Assembly: GCA_023391815.1 (NCBI GenBank)
Contig: JAEWAF010000091.1
Span: 1-64,000 of the forward strand
Direction: 5' to 3'
From: Pseudomonadota bacterium
Lineage (GTDB): Bacteria > Pseudomonadota > Gammaproteobacteria > Steroidobacterales > Steroidobacteraceae
Length of the DNA stretch: 64,000 nucleotides
Shown: positions 33,448-41,134 of the stretch, piece after piece
Position numbering within the stretch: position 1 is the first letter of the stretch
How the letters are laid out: every line of letters starts with the position of its first letter
The notes under the pieces: generated by a model
The model's input: only the letters and a program-made list of their open reading frames with translations
What the model was told of the DNA's origin: nothing
Database searches by the model: none
Translations under genes and position numbers: made by a program

Positions 33448-35622
33448 TTAGAAACTCAAGAACACCGTGAGCTGTCCCGATCGACCCGCGCCGGGCACGT
33501 AGTGACCGCCGCCAAACCGATCGACATACTCCTCGTCGCTGAGGTTGAGCACATTGAGCCGCAGCGAGACGTTGTCGTTGACCGTGTAGCTTGCCATCAG
33601 ATCGAACAGCGTCGCGCCGTCGACCACCAGCTCACCCAGAGTCGCGTTCCGCGAACGAACCATGTCGTCGATGTACTGCACGCCCACGCCGACCGTCAGG
33701 CCGAACGGAAAGACATAAGTCGTCCACGCATTGGCCGAGACCTCCGGTACCAGCGGCAGCTCCTGGCCCTGATCGAGCGGGTTTCGCGAGGTCTTGTATT
33801 CGGTGTCGAGGAAGCTTGCGCCCGCGAACACCGACCAGGCGTCGGTGATCATGCCGGATGCGGACAGCTCCAGGCCCTCGATACGCTGCTCGCCGTCGAG
33901 GATGAACGGGTCGGTGTTGAGATTGCGCGTGCGCAGATTCTTCTTCTCGGTGCGGAACACCGCGCCGTTCAGCGCGAGACGTCGCTCGAACAGCTCCCAC
34001 TTCACACCGGCTTCGAGATTCGAGCTTTCCTCGGGCGGCAGGTTGACGTTGTTCGCCTGGGTCGGCGAGCTGCTCAGCCCCGAGCCCGTCGTACCCGCGT
34101 CGACGGTGGGATCGAAGCCAGTGCCATAGGCGACGTACAGCGTACCTGCGTCGACGGGCTTGAACGTGACGGCGCCCTGATAAGTGATCTCATCATCCGA
34201 ACGTGACAACGACTCGGTTACCGCGCGCGTTGCGAAGTTGCGCAATTCGTAATCGACATCCACATCATCACGACGCAGGCCCGCGGTGATTGCCCACTGA
34301 TCGGTGAGCTTGATGGTATCGACGACGTACAGACCGATGCTCTTGATCTCGGTCTGCGACGGATTGCCGTTGTTGATCGGCATCGGGCCGAACGGTCGCA
34401 GGTTCGGATCGGGATGAAAGAAGTCCGTGATGGGCGGTTGATTGGCGGTCTGCGAGCTGTTGCGGCCTTCGGTGGTTTCGCGCGACAGTTCCAAACCGGT
34501 CACCAGAGTATGTTCAATCGCGCCGGTGCTGAAATCGATGGTGACATCGGTGAGATTGGTGATGTTCTCGGTCTGCATGTCACGACGTTGCAGCTGGCGA
34601 TTGGGTGGGCGTGGCGCCGTGATCGCGGACGAGCGCTCGCTGTCCAGATATCGCAAGACGTTGCGAGCGGTGATCTTGCCGCTGAAGTCGTGCTCGATCT
34701 GCAGCGTCGCGCTCTTGGTCTCGATGTCCTCGAAGTCGTAGTTCTTCAGGCCATAGAAGTTGCTTTGATCGACGGCGGGCGTCGCGTCGTACGCGCCGGT
34801 CGGATAGTCCACACCGTTCTGCGTGACGGTGGTCCAGGGCAGGCCGTAATCGGGGACGTTGTCCTCTTCGACATATAACGCGCTGGCGGTGAAGCGCGTG
34901 GCGGTGCCGAGTCCGAGCGCGAACGAAGGCGCGATGCCCCAGCGCTGGTTCTCCACCACGTCGCGATTCGAGACCTCGGCATCGTGGTACATCGCGTTCA
35001 AGCGGAACGCCATGCTGTCGCCGAGCCCGACGTTGAGGTCGCCACTGACCCGCTTGTAATCGTCGCTGCCATACCCCAGCGAATACTCCTGAGCGTCGCC
35101 GCGGTGGGGCGTCTTCGTGACCTGATTGATGGCGCCGGTGGTGGCGCTGCGGCCGGCCATCGTGCCGGTCGGCCCCTTGATGACTTCCACCTGTTGCAAG
35201 TTGAACGAATCGCGCGTGTAGCTGCCGACATCGCGCACGCCATCGATGAACAGACTGTTGCGCGCACTCGAACCGCGCATCGAGAAGTTTTGATCGCCCG
35301 GCAGGCCGCCGCCGCCTTCGCCCGCCTGGAAAGTAATGCCCGGAGAGTTGCGCAAAACATCTCGGAGCGTGGTCGCGGCCCGGTCACGAATCACGGTTTG
35401 AGGAATGACCTGGATGGTCTGCGGCGTATCGAGCAGCGGCTGCGTGTATTTGGGCGAGGAGGCGACATCGGTCTTCACCGACTCCTCGGCGGCCTCGACC
35501 TGAATCTTCCGCATCTGTTGCGGCTCGCTTTCTGCGGCTTGTAGTTGCGGAGCTGCTGTCTGCAGAGCGGTGAGTACAGCGGCCGCGAGGGCGGAGCGGC
35601 GCCCGAGGAAAGAGTCGCGCAT
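33448..35622 (-). CDS. TonB-dependent siderophore receptor
   Basis: A 724-residue outer-membrane receptor of the Fiu/PiuA/FhuA-like siderophore class. A signal peptide (about 1-28) is followed by a short N-terminal segment containing a likely TonB box around KIQVEAAEESVKTD. The plug domain has IQVIPQTVIRDRAATTLRDVLRNSPGI (by region, about 70-95), SMRGSSARNSLFIDGVRD and EVIKGPTGTMAGRSATTGAINQVTK. The barrel ends in the aromatic VFLSF signature. Neighbouring piuC suggests a catechol-type ligand. A Fur-box-like palindrome lies about 105 bases upstream. The start has GGGAGA before it. Confidence 0.94.
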   Translation of the reverse strand: MRDSFLGRRSALAAAVLTALQTAAPQLQAAESEPQQMRKIQVEAAEESVKTDVASSPKYTQPLLDTPQTIQVIPQTVIRDRAATTLRDVLRNSPGITFQAGEGGGGLPGDQNFSMRGSSARNSLFIDGVRDVGSYTRDSFNLQQVEVIKGPTGTMAGRSATTGAINQVTKTPHRGDAQEYSLGYGSDDYKRVSGDLNVGLGDSMAFRLNAMYHDAEVSNRDVVENQRWGIAPSFALGLGTATRFTASALYVEEDNVPDYGLPWTTVTQNGVDYPTGAYDATPAVDQSNFYGLKNYDFEDIETKSATLQIEHDFSGKITARNVLRYLDSERSSAITAPRPPNRQLQRRDMQTENITNLTDVTIDFSTGAIEHTLVTGLELSRETTEGRNSSQTANQPPITDFFHPDPNLRPFGPMPINNGNPSQTEIKSIGLYVVDTIKLTDQWAITAGLRRDDVDVDYELRNFATRAVTESLSRSDDEITYQGAVTFKPVDAGTLYVAYGTGFDPTVDAGTTGSGLSSSPTQANNVNLPPEESSNLEAGVKWELFERRLALNGAVFRTEKKNLRTRNLNTDPFILDGEQRIEGLELSASGMITDAWSVFAGASFLDTEYKTSRNPLDQGQELPLVPEVSANAWTTYVFPFGLTVGVGVQYIDDMVRSRNATLGELVVDGATLFDLMASYTVNDNVSLRLNVLNLSDEEYVDRFGGGHYVPGAGRSGQLTVFLSF

Positions 35623-35726
35623 AGCTAGAGGTCTCCCTTTATGAATGGTGTCGACGTCTGGCTTGCGGACACGAGCGCGCGGAAGGCGCGTGTGGGCTGG
35701 CTGCGTTGTTCGGGCGCGACTTTAGG

Positions 35727-35741
35727 TGAGAAGGCTTCTCA
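35727..35741. promoter_or_regulatory. Fur-box-like 7-1-7 operator
   Basis: TGAGAAG-G-CTTCTCA is a perfect 7-1-7 inverted repeat. It keeps the TGAnAAn/nTTnTCA bases of the Fur consensus TGATAAT-n-ATTATCA (11 of 14 non-central... positions TGA, AA, TT and TCA match). It sits in the divergent gap between the siderophore receptor (minus) and a TonB-like gene (plus), where one operator could serve both. Confidence 0.6.
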
Positions 35742-35821
35742 TTTGCAACCGAACATCCACCAGGGCATCATCGCCACTCCTGCGGTTTTCGATCAGCAAT
35801 CTTTCGAGCGCGAGAAGAGCC

Positions 35822-36445
35822 GTGTTCGCAGCAGATCATTCGCGACGCCTGTGTGTCGCCGCCACCATCGCCGGCGTGCATGCGCTGGGACTGTATGTGG
35901 CGCTGAGCTTCGCGCCTCGAATCGCACCGGCTGTTGCGCAGGTGCCGCTGATCGCGACCTTCGTCTCTCAGCCTGAACCCACACCGCGAAGCGAGCTTCC
36001 GCAGGTCGCAGTGGTAACGCCGCAACCGATCGCGCGGATGCCGGACATGCCGCTGATCGAGATCCCCGCCGACACCGCGCCCTCGCCACGAGCGATCACT
36101 GTTCCGATGCAGACAGTGACCGCGCCCGCCACGCAAGCCGAAGACCGGAGCACACCAAAGTTAGTGTCCGCGGTTGAATATGTCCGCGAGCCTTCACCCC
36201 GATATCCACCTCAGTCACGGCGATTGAGAGAACAGGGAGTGGTCGTCTTACGAGTGGTGATCGACGAGCGGGGCGCAGCCAGCAGCATCGAGATAGAAAC
36301 GTCCAGCGGACATGCGCGCCTGGACGATGCCGCGCGCGATGCCGTGTTACGCGCCGCCTTCCGCCCCTATGTGGAGGACGGCGAGCCGCGGCGGGCGCTG
36401 GTGCTGATCCCCATCGAATTCGCTTTAAATCGAGGCTCGGCGTAA
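35822..36445 (+). CDS. TonB-family energy transducer (iron-locus paralogue)
   Basis: A 207-residue TonB-like protein: an N-terminal membrane anchor (about 11-32, CVAATIAGVHALGLYVALSF), a proline-rich periplasmic linker (about 40-120) and a C-terminal TonB domain with SPRYPPQSRRLREQGVVVLRV (in part) and a conserved end. The GTG at 35822 was chosen because GAGAAG lies just upstream and the anchor then has the normal length. An earlier GTG at 35726 overlaps the putative Fur operator. It probably energises the neighbouring receptor. No exbB or exbD follows, so it may share those at 37.7-39.4 kb. Confidence 0.85.
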   Translation: MFAADHSRRLCVAATIAGVHALGLYVALSFAPRIAPAVAQVPLIATFVSQPEPTPRSELPQVAVVTPQPIARMPDMPLIEIPADTAPSPRAITVPMQTVTAPATQAEDRSTPKLVSAVEYVREPSPRYPPQSRRLREQGVVVLRVVIDERGAASSIEIETSSGHARLDDAARDAVLRAAFRPYVEDGEPRRALVLIPIEFALNRGSA

Positions 36446-36970
36446 CTATTCGTTGCGCGCGCTGTCTCTAAATGTTGTCGTATGAGCGGCGCGGAGCAGG
36501 GGCGCTCGTTCATTCTTCGAGTGGAACAATCGACTACGGGGATCGTTGCCCAGTGACAGCGAGCCCGCAACGATGGCGAGAGTGACGCTACTGAGCGGAC
36601 CGCGTGCACGATGCTGCTGCATCGCCTTTGGTGCCGGCACATCGATGGTGCGCGAGGGGATTTGGGGGCGCGTTTCCTATCATCAAAGTTAGTTTACAAG
36701 TAGGTAGATTCTGTTTCGGAGTGCTTGCCTTCCTCGCAGAAACTTTATACCTTGCGCGGCGTTTCTGCGGTCTGTAGGACAACGCGTCAATACGGAATTT
36801 ACGGACTTATTCCGGCCATCTGCGGATGGGACGCGGCGCGTGAAGGGCCGGCGGAAACGGGGGTTGTATGCCGAATGAGCATACGCATCGAACGACCACT
36901 AACGGTTGCGCACTAACTATGCGGGGTTGAATCTTGAGCCCCGTGTTTTATTTTTGTTGAGCTGCAAAGC
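36446..36970 (+). other. 525-base gene-free leader upstream of tonB
   Basis: This is the longest non-coding stretch apart from the left edge and is AT-richer than its surroundings. No convincing gene is seen; a 64-residue minus-strand frame at 36446-36640 has little support. It contains inverted repeats CGGAAT/ATTCCG (36793-36814) and GTATGC/GCATAC (36866-36884). A weak promoter-like TTGCCT (36725-36730) and TATACC (36746-36751) pair is present. A terminator-like hairpin occurs just before tonB. It may encode a regulatory leader or a small RNA. Confidence 0.45.
36922..36957 (+). terminator. Terminator-like hairpin immediately upstream of tonB
   Basis: A 6-bp stem CGGGGT/GCCCCG (36922-36927 with 36938-36943, one G-T pair) is followed by TGTTTTATTTTTGTTG. 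It ends about 13 bases before the tonB ATG. It could terminate an upstream transcript or act as an attenuator in the tonB leader. Confidence 0.45.
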
Positions 36971-37615
36971 ATGCCCTACGCACCAGCCACGGACAGTTCG
37001 TTTTTCACCCGCCGCGGTCTCGTCCTGGCGATCATTATCGGATTGCACATCGGGATGTTCTGGCTGCTGAATTCCGGCCTATCCCATCAAATCATCGATG
37101 TCGTGCTCGGGCCCATCGAGACCCGCATGATCGAAGAGGCGCCGAAGCAGGACGAGCCGCCGCCGCCGCCGCCGCCGAAGATCGAAACGCCGCCGCCGTT
37201 CGTGCCGCCGCCGGAGATCGACATCTCGATCGCGCCGGACGCGCCGCCGACCAACGCGATTCAGCAGACCACTCAGGTCCGGCCGACCACGCCGCCGCCG
37301 GTCGCCGCTCCCGCCCCGGCTCCCGTGGCGCGCACGGCACCGAAGTCGGACTCGCGTCGTCCGCTGACGCAGCCTGAATATCCACCTTCATCGCGTCGTG
37401 CCGGCGAAGCGGGCACTGTCATCCTCGAGGTCTACGTGCTCGAGAACGGCCGTGTCGGCGAAGCCAAAGTGAAGCAGTCGAGCGGCTTCCCCCGCCTGGA
37501 CGAAGCGGCGGTGCGCGAAGTGAAGCGGTCCTGGCGCCTGGTGCCCGGTACCGAGAATGGCAAACCGGTTCCGATGTGGGGGCAGTTCGCCGTCACATTC
37601 AAACTCACGGACTGA
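36971..37615 (+). CDS. tonB: Energy transducer TonB
   Basis: A 214-residue TonB: N-terminal membrane anchor (about 15-37, LVLAIIIGLHIGMFWLL with the conserved histidine), a proline-rich linker (runs of P at 60-70 and 108-118) and a C-terminal domain with QPEYPPSSRRAGEAGTVIL (start), VKQSSGFPRLDEAAV and KRSWRLVPG. It spans the periplasm and passes proton-motive energy from ExbB/ExbD to outer-membrane receptors. It heads the tonB-exbB-exbD-exbD locus. The gap to exbB (117 bases) contains an inverted repeat GGGCCCGCC/GGCGGGCCC around 37635-37653 with no T-run. Confidence 0.95.
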   Translation: MPYAPATDSSFFTRRGLVLAIIIGLHIGMFWLLNSGLSHQIIDVVLGPIETRMIEEAPKQDEPPPPPPPKIETPPPFVPPPEIDISIAPDAPPTNAIQQTTQVRPTTPPPVAAPAPAPVARTAPKSDSRRPLTQPEYPPSSRRAGEAGTVILEVYVLENGRVGEAKVKQSSGFPRLDEAAVREVKRSWRLVPGTENGKPVPMWGQFAVTFKLTD

Positions 37616-37732
37616 GGCTTGTATTGCGCGATCAGGGCCCGCCCGGCGGGCCCCCGTAATGGCAAGAACGGCAAGTAAAACTCCACCCCTTTGACTCAAG
37701 GTCATTGATTTAATCGTAGAGGACATCGTTCC

Positions 37733-38491
37733 ATGGCAGCTCCGAACACCGAAAACGTCGAAAACCCCTTCGGCCTACAAGCACTGTGGGAGCAGGGTGG
37801 CGTCGTCGCGCACGGCACATTGATCATCATGGTGATCCTGTCGCTGGCCTCCTGGTACATCATTCTCACCAAGGCGTGGGATCAGCGCCGTCTGTTCAAG
37901 CAGTACAAGGAAGTCGAGAAGGGCTTCTGGAGCGCCGGCAACATCCGTGACGGTGCTGCCAAGCTCAGCGGCAAGGACAATGCGTTCCGCATGATGGTGG
38001 AAGACGGCCTGCGCGCCGCCCAGCACCACGAAGGCCGCCTGACCGACCAGATCCCGCTGCACGAGTGGATCACCGCGTCGCTGTATCGCACGGTCGATTC
38101 CATCACCAAGCGTCTGAACACCGGCCTGTCGGTGCTCGCCACCACCGGTTCGACGGCACCGTTCGTCGGTCTGTTCGGTACGGTGTGGGGCATCTACAAC
38201 GCGCTGATCCAGATCTCCCTCGCCGGCCAGGCCTCGCTCGACAAGACCGCCGGCCCGATCGGTGAAGCGTTGATCATGACCGCCATCGGTCTGTTCGTCG
38301 CCGTGCCGGCCGTGTGGGGTTACAACTGGCTCCTGGGTCGTAACAAGGACATCATCGAGAAGCTGCGTTACTTCGCCTCGGACCTGCACGCCTATCTGGT
38401 GAGCGGCGCCCGCGTCGAGTCCGGCCCGCTCCCGGCCGCTGCTGGCCGCGCTCCGGCCGGTGCCCCCGCTGCTGCGGTGACCCGCAAGTAA
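37733..38491 (+). CDS. exbB: Proton channel component ExbB (MotA/TolQ/ExbB family)
   Basis: A 252-residue ExbB. A first membrane segment around 25-47 (HGTLIIMVILSLASWYIIL) is followed by a long cytoplasmic part and two more segments with the family core VLATTGSTAPFVGLFGTVWGIYNAL and AGPIGEALIMTAIGLFVAVPAVWGYNWLLGR. It forms the pentameric channel that, with ExbD, energises TonB. The C-terminus has an alanine/proline-rich tail. A strong terminator-like hairpin follows before exbD. Confidence 0.96.
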   Translation: MAAPNTENVENPFGLQALWEQGGVVAHGTLIIMVILSLASWYIILTKAWDQRRLFKQYKEVEKGFWSAGNIRDGAAKLSGKDNAFRMMVEDGLRAAQHHEGRLTDQIPLHEWITASLYRTVDSITKRLNTGLSVLATTGSTAPFVGLFGTVWGIYNALIQISLAGQASLDKTAGPIGEALIMTAIGLFVAVPAVWGYNWLLGRNKDIIEKLRYFASDLHAYLVSGARVESGPLPAAAGRAPAGAPAAAVTRK

Positions 38492-38498
38492 TGTGAAT

Positions 38499-38535
38499 GG
38501 CCCCGGATCCAGCTGAAGGATCCGGGGCCTTTCTT
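38499..38535 (+). terminator. Strong hairpin with T-tract between exbB and exbD
   Basis: A perfect 12-bp stem GGCCCCGGATCC/GGATCCGGGGCC (38499-38510 with 38518-38529) and a seven-base loop, followed by TTTCTT. It lies between exbB and the first exbD, 14 bases before the exbD start. Partial read-through would give more ExbB than ExbD. Confidence 0.75.
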
Positions 38536-38549
38536 CATCGGAGCACGTT

Positions 38550-38987
38550 ATGAGTTCATATCAAGGCATGTACGCTCCCTCGGAAACCGAGGACAAGGCC
38601 ATGTCCGAGATCAACACGACGCCGCTGGTCGACGTCATGTTGGTGCTGCTGATCGTGTTCATGATCACCATCCCGGTGATCACGCACACCATCCCGGTCG
38701 AGTTGCCCAAGGTCCGTAACGAGGCCACCAAGACCGCGCCGGAAAACATCAACATCTCGGTGAACAAGGATGGCCAGATCTACTGGAACCAGTCCCTGAT
38801 CCCCGATACCGGAGCGTTGCTGGAGCGTCTGAAGGGCGCTGCGGTGTTGAAGCCGCAACCCGAAGTGCACGTGCGTGCCGACCAGGCCACGCGTTACGAG
38901 TACGTCGGTCGCGTGATTCTCACGGCGCAACGTGCCGGCATCCAGAAGGTCGGGTTCATCACCGAGCCGGGCGCGAATACGAAGTAA
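38550..38987 (+). CDS. exbD: Biopolymer transport protein ExbD (first copy)
   Basis: A 145-residue ExbD/TolR protein: short cytoplasmic N-terminus, a single membrane helix (about 27-47) with the essential aspartate D28 in NTTPLVDVMLVLLIVFMI, and a periplasmic domain with VHVRADQATRYEYVGRVI. It follows exbB after the hairpin and precedes a second exbD by 30 bases, as in Xanthomonas tonB-exbB-exbD1-exbD2. Confidence 0.95.
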   Translation: MSSYQGMYAPSETEDKAMSEINTTPLVDVMLVLLIVFMITIPVITHTIPVELPKVRNEATKTAPENINISVNKDGQIYWNQSLIPDTGALLERLKGAAVLKPQPEVHVRADQATRYEYVGRVILTAQRAGIQKVGFITEPGANTK

Positions 38988-39017
38988 TACGCGCGCCACT
39001 TAGAAGAGGTATTTGCC

Positions 39018-39446
39018 ATGGCAATGAGTGTAGGCGGCGGCGGTGCAGACGAACCCATGATGGACATCAACACGACGCCGTTGATCGACGTCATGTTGGT
39101 GCTGCTGATCATGTTCATCATCACCCTGCCGGTGATGACCCACGCGGTGAAGCTGGACATGCCGCAGACCAATCGTCCGCCGCCGGAGAATCAGGTTCAG
39201 CAGGAGCCGATCCGCATCGATATCGATTGGGACGGCAGCGTGGTGTGGAACGGCTCGGTGGTGCAGTTGAATCAGCTCGAGGGTTACTTCCGGGCCGAGG
39301 CGGCCAAGAGCCCGCAGCCCGAGCTGCACGTGCGTCCGGACCGTCGTGCGAACTACGATACGGTGGCCAAGGTGCTGGCTCTGGCCCAGCGCAATGGCAT
39401 GCAGCGCATCGGCTTCGTCGGCAACGAACAATTCATGGGCGAATGA
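39018..39446 (+). CDS. exbD2: Biopolymer transport protein ExbD (second copy)
   Basis: A 142-residue ExbD paralogue with the membrane helix aspartate D24 in NTTPLIDVMLVLLIMFII and a periplasmic domain with LHVRPDRRANYDTVAKVL. In Xanthomonas campestris the second exbD is dispensable for iron uptake but needed for other TonB-linked functions. The DNA around the membrane helix is nearly the same as in the first copy, whereas the rest has diverged. An 8-bp hairpin without T's follows the stop. Confidence 0.93.
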   Translation: MAMSVGGGGADEPMMDINTTPLIDVMLVLLIMFIITLPVMTHAVKLDMPQTNRPPPENQVQQEPIRIDIDWDGSVVWNGSVVQLNQLEGYFRAEAAKSPQPELHVRPDRRANYDTVAKVLALAQRNGMQRIGFVGNEQFMGE

Positions 39447-39453
39447 TGCGTTC

Positions 39454-39475
39454 AGCCCGGGTTCACGCCCGGGCT
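39454..39475 (+). terminator. Hairpin after the second exbD
   Basis: A perfect 8-bp stem AGCCCGGG/CCCGGGCT with a six-base loop, eight bases after the exbD2 stop. No T-run follows, so it is at best a weak terminator or an mRNA-stabilising structure. Confidence 0.4.
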
Positions 39476-39504
39476 GTCGCGATGCCGTCGAATAAGCTCT
39501 TCAG

Positions 39505-39540
39505 GCGGCGGCGGGCGAAACAATTCCCGCCGCCGACCGT
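39505..39540 (+). terminator. GC-rich hairpin between exbD2 and the TPR gene
   Basis: A perfect 10-bp stem CGGCGGCGGG/CCCGCCGCCG with a ten-base loop, followed by ACCGTT. It is terminator-like but the T-tract is short. It lies about 190 bases before the TPR gene, which may have its own promoter in the remaining gap. Confidence 0.4.
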
Positions 39541-39721
39541 TTGTAGTCAGCGACTCACAGATTTCGGTATACCCTTGCAAGCCGTACGGACGCGGCGGCC
39601 AGCGAATTTATGGCCCGGACCGAGGTCATATTCCTGGTCGGCTGCGTAACCGTCTCGAACGATTGAACGAATTGAGTGGCTGTGGGTCGATCCGCCCTTA
39701 CGTTATAGATCGGGAAACCAT

Positions 39722-40990
39722 ATGACTCGAGTACGAAGTATTGCCGTCGCGATTTCTCTGGCCTTGGGAGCTGTGGTTCCCGCGGTGACCTTGCTGGCCC
39801 CGACGGCACACGCCGCCGAGGACAAGCAGCAGAACAAGATCACCACCAAGGCCGTCGCCGTGCCGCTCAAGGCCGCGCAGGAGGCGATGCAGAAGAAGCA
39901 GTGGGACACGGCGCTCACCGAGATCAAGAAGGCCCAGGCGGTCGACAAGAAGACCCCGTTCGAGGCCTACCAGATCGACGAATTCATGGGCTTCGTGCTG
40001 ATCCAGCAGAAGAAGTTCGGCGAAGCCGCGCCGGTGTTCGAGCGCATGCTGAACTCCGGTCTGATGCCCGCCGACCAGGTCGACGAGCGCACCAAGACCG
40101 TCGCCCAGCTGTATTTCCAGATGAAGGATTACAACAAGGCGTCGCAGTGGGCCAAGAAGTGGCTCGAGAAGCACCCGAACACCGAGGACATGGGCATCCT
40201 GCTCGGCCAGTCGCAGTATCTGCTGAACGACTATAAGGGCGCCGCCGCGACCATGAGCAACGTGGTCAAGAACGCCGAGAAGGCCGGCCGCAAGCCCGAC
40301 GAGAACTGGATTCAGATCGTGATGAGCTCGTACTTCAAGATGCAGCCGCAGGACAAGGACGGCATCGGCGACGCGCTGAAGACCATGGTTCGTTACTATC
40401 CGAAGCCCGAGTACTGGGAAAATCTGCTCGACATCTATCGCCGCAAAGCCAGCGGCGACCGCATGACCCTCGGCTACTATCGCCTGATGAACGACGTCGG
40501 CACCCTGAAGGACAAGGGCGACTACGTCGAAATGGCGCAGCTGGCGATCGACGCCGGCGTGCCGGGCGAAGCGCAGAACATCATGCAGAAGGGCGTCGAG
40601 TCCGGCGTGCTCAAGAGCGACGACAAGACCGAGCAGGGCCGCTATGACCGCCTGCTGACCAGCGCCAAGAAACAGGCCGACACCGATCGCGCCGAGCTGC
40701 CGCAGCTCGCCAGCGCGGCGGAGAAGTCCAGCTCCGGCCAGCCGAGCGTTGCGCTGGGTCAGGCCTACCTGAGCTACGGCGAGCTCGACAAGGCCATCGC
40801 ATCGCTGCAGAAGGGCATCAGCACCGGCACCGGCGTGACCGACATCGACGAGGCGAACATCAGCCTCGGCATCGCCTACCTGAAGAAAGGTCAGAAGGAC
40901 CAGGCGCGCCAGGCCTTCAAGGCCGTGAAGGATGGCTCGAAGTGGAAGGATCTGGCGGACCTGTGGGTGGTGCGCACCCAGTCGCCCTGA
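39722..40990 (+). CDS. Periplasmic tetratricopeptide-repeat protein
   Basis: A 422-residue protein with a signal peptide (about 1-31, cut near AHA before AEDK), then TPR-like helices throughout: PLKAAQEAMQKKQWDTALTEI (start of the first), FGEAAPVFERMLNSG, YNKASQWAKKWLEKHPN, and a final set QPSVALGQAYLSYGELDKAI and ISLGIAYLKKGQKDQARQAF. Proteins of this type often follow the tonB-exbBD genes in Xanthomonadales-like bacteria; the function is unknown, perhaps a scaffold for the energising complex or its receptors. It is followed by a strong terminator. Confidence 0.88.
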   Translation: MTRVRSIAVAISLALGAVVPAVTLLAPTAHAAEDKQQNKITTKAVAVPLKAAQEAMQKKQWDTALTEIKKAQAVDKKTPFEAYQIDEFMGFVLIQQKKFGEAAPVFERMLNSGLMPADQVDERTKTVAQLYFQMKDYNKASQWAKKWLEKHPNTEDMGILLGQSQYLLNDYKGAAATMSNVVKNAEKAGRKPDENWIQIVMSSYFKMQPQDKDGIGDALKTMVRYYPKPEYWENLLDIYRRKASGDRMTLGYYRLMNDVGTLKDKGDYVEMAQLAIDAGVPGEAQNIMQKGVESGVLKSDDKTEQGRYDRLLTSAKKQADTDRAELPQLASAAEKSSSGQPSVALGQAYLSYGELDKAIASLQKGISTGTGVTDIDEANISLGIAYLKKGQKDQARQAFKAVKDGSKWKDLADLWVVRTQSP

Positions 40991-41018
40991 TCGCAAGCCA
41001 CCTGACGTAATGTCAAAG

Positions 41019-41050
41019 AGGCCCGGCCCCCGTAAAGGGCCGGGCCTTTT
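41019..41050 (+). terminator. Intrinsic terminator of the TPR gene
   Basis: A perfect 11-bp stem AGGCCCGGCCC/GGGCCGGGCCT with a seven-base loop, ending in TTTT. It closes the tonB-exbBD-TPR region before lipA. Confidence 0.85.
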
Positions 41051-41134
41051 CGTTTGGGGCGGGCGGCGGTCGATTCAGGCTAGAATTCGATCCCGCGAGC
41101 CCCCATTCGGGGGATTCCTCAAGCGAGCCCCGCA

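Noticed and set aside
36446..36640. 64-residue minus-strand frame after the TonB-like gene
   Set aside because: It has a mildly hydrophobic start but no Shine-Dalgarno sequence, no relatives I recognise, and lies in a region otherwise without coding bias.
37635..37653. GGGCCCGCC/GGCGGGCCC inverted repeat after tonB as a terminator
   Set aside because: The arms are separated by one base, so the full hairpin cannot form, and no T-run follows.
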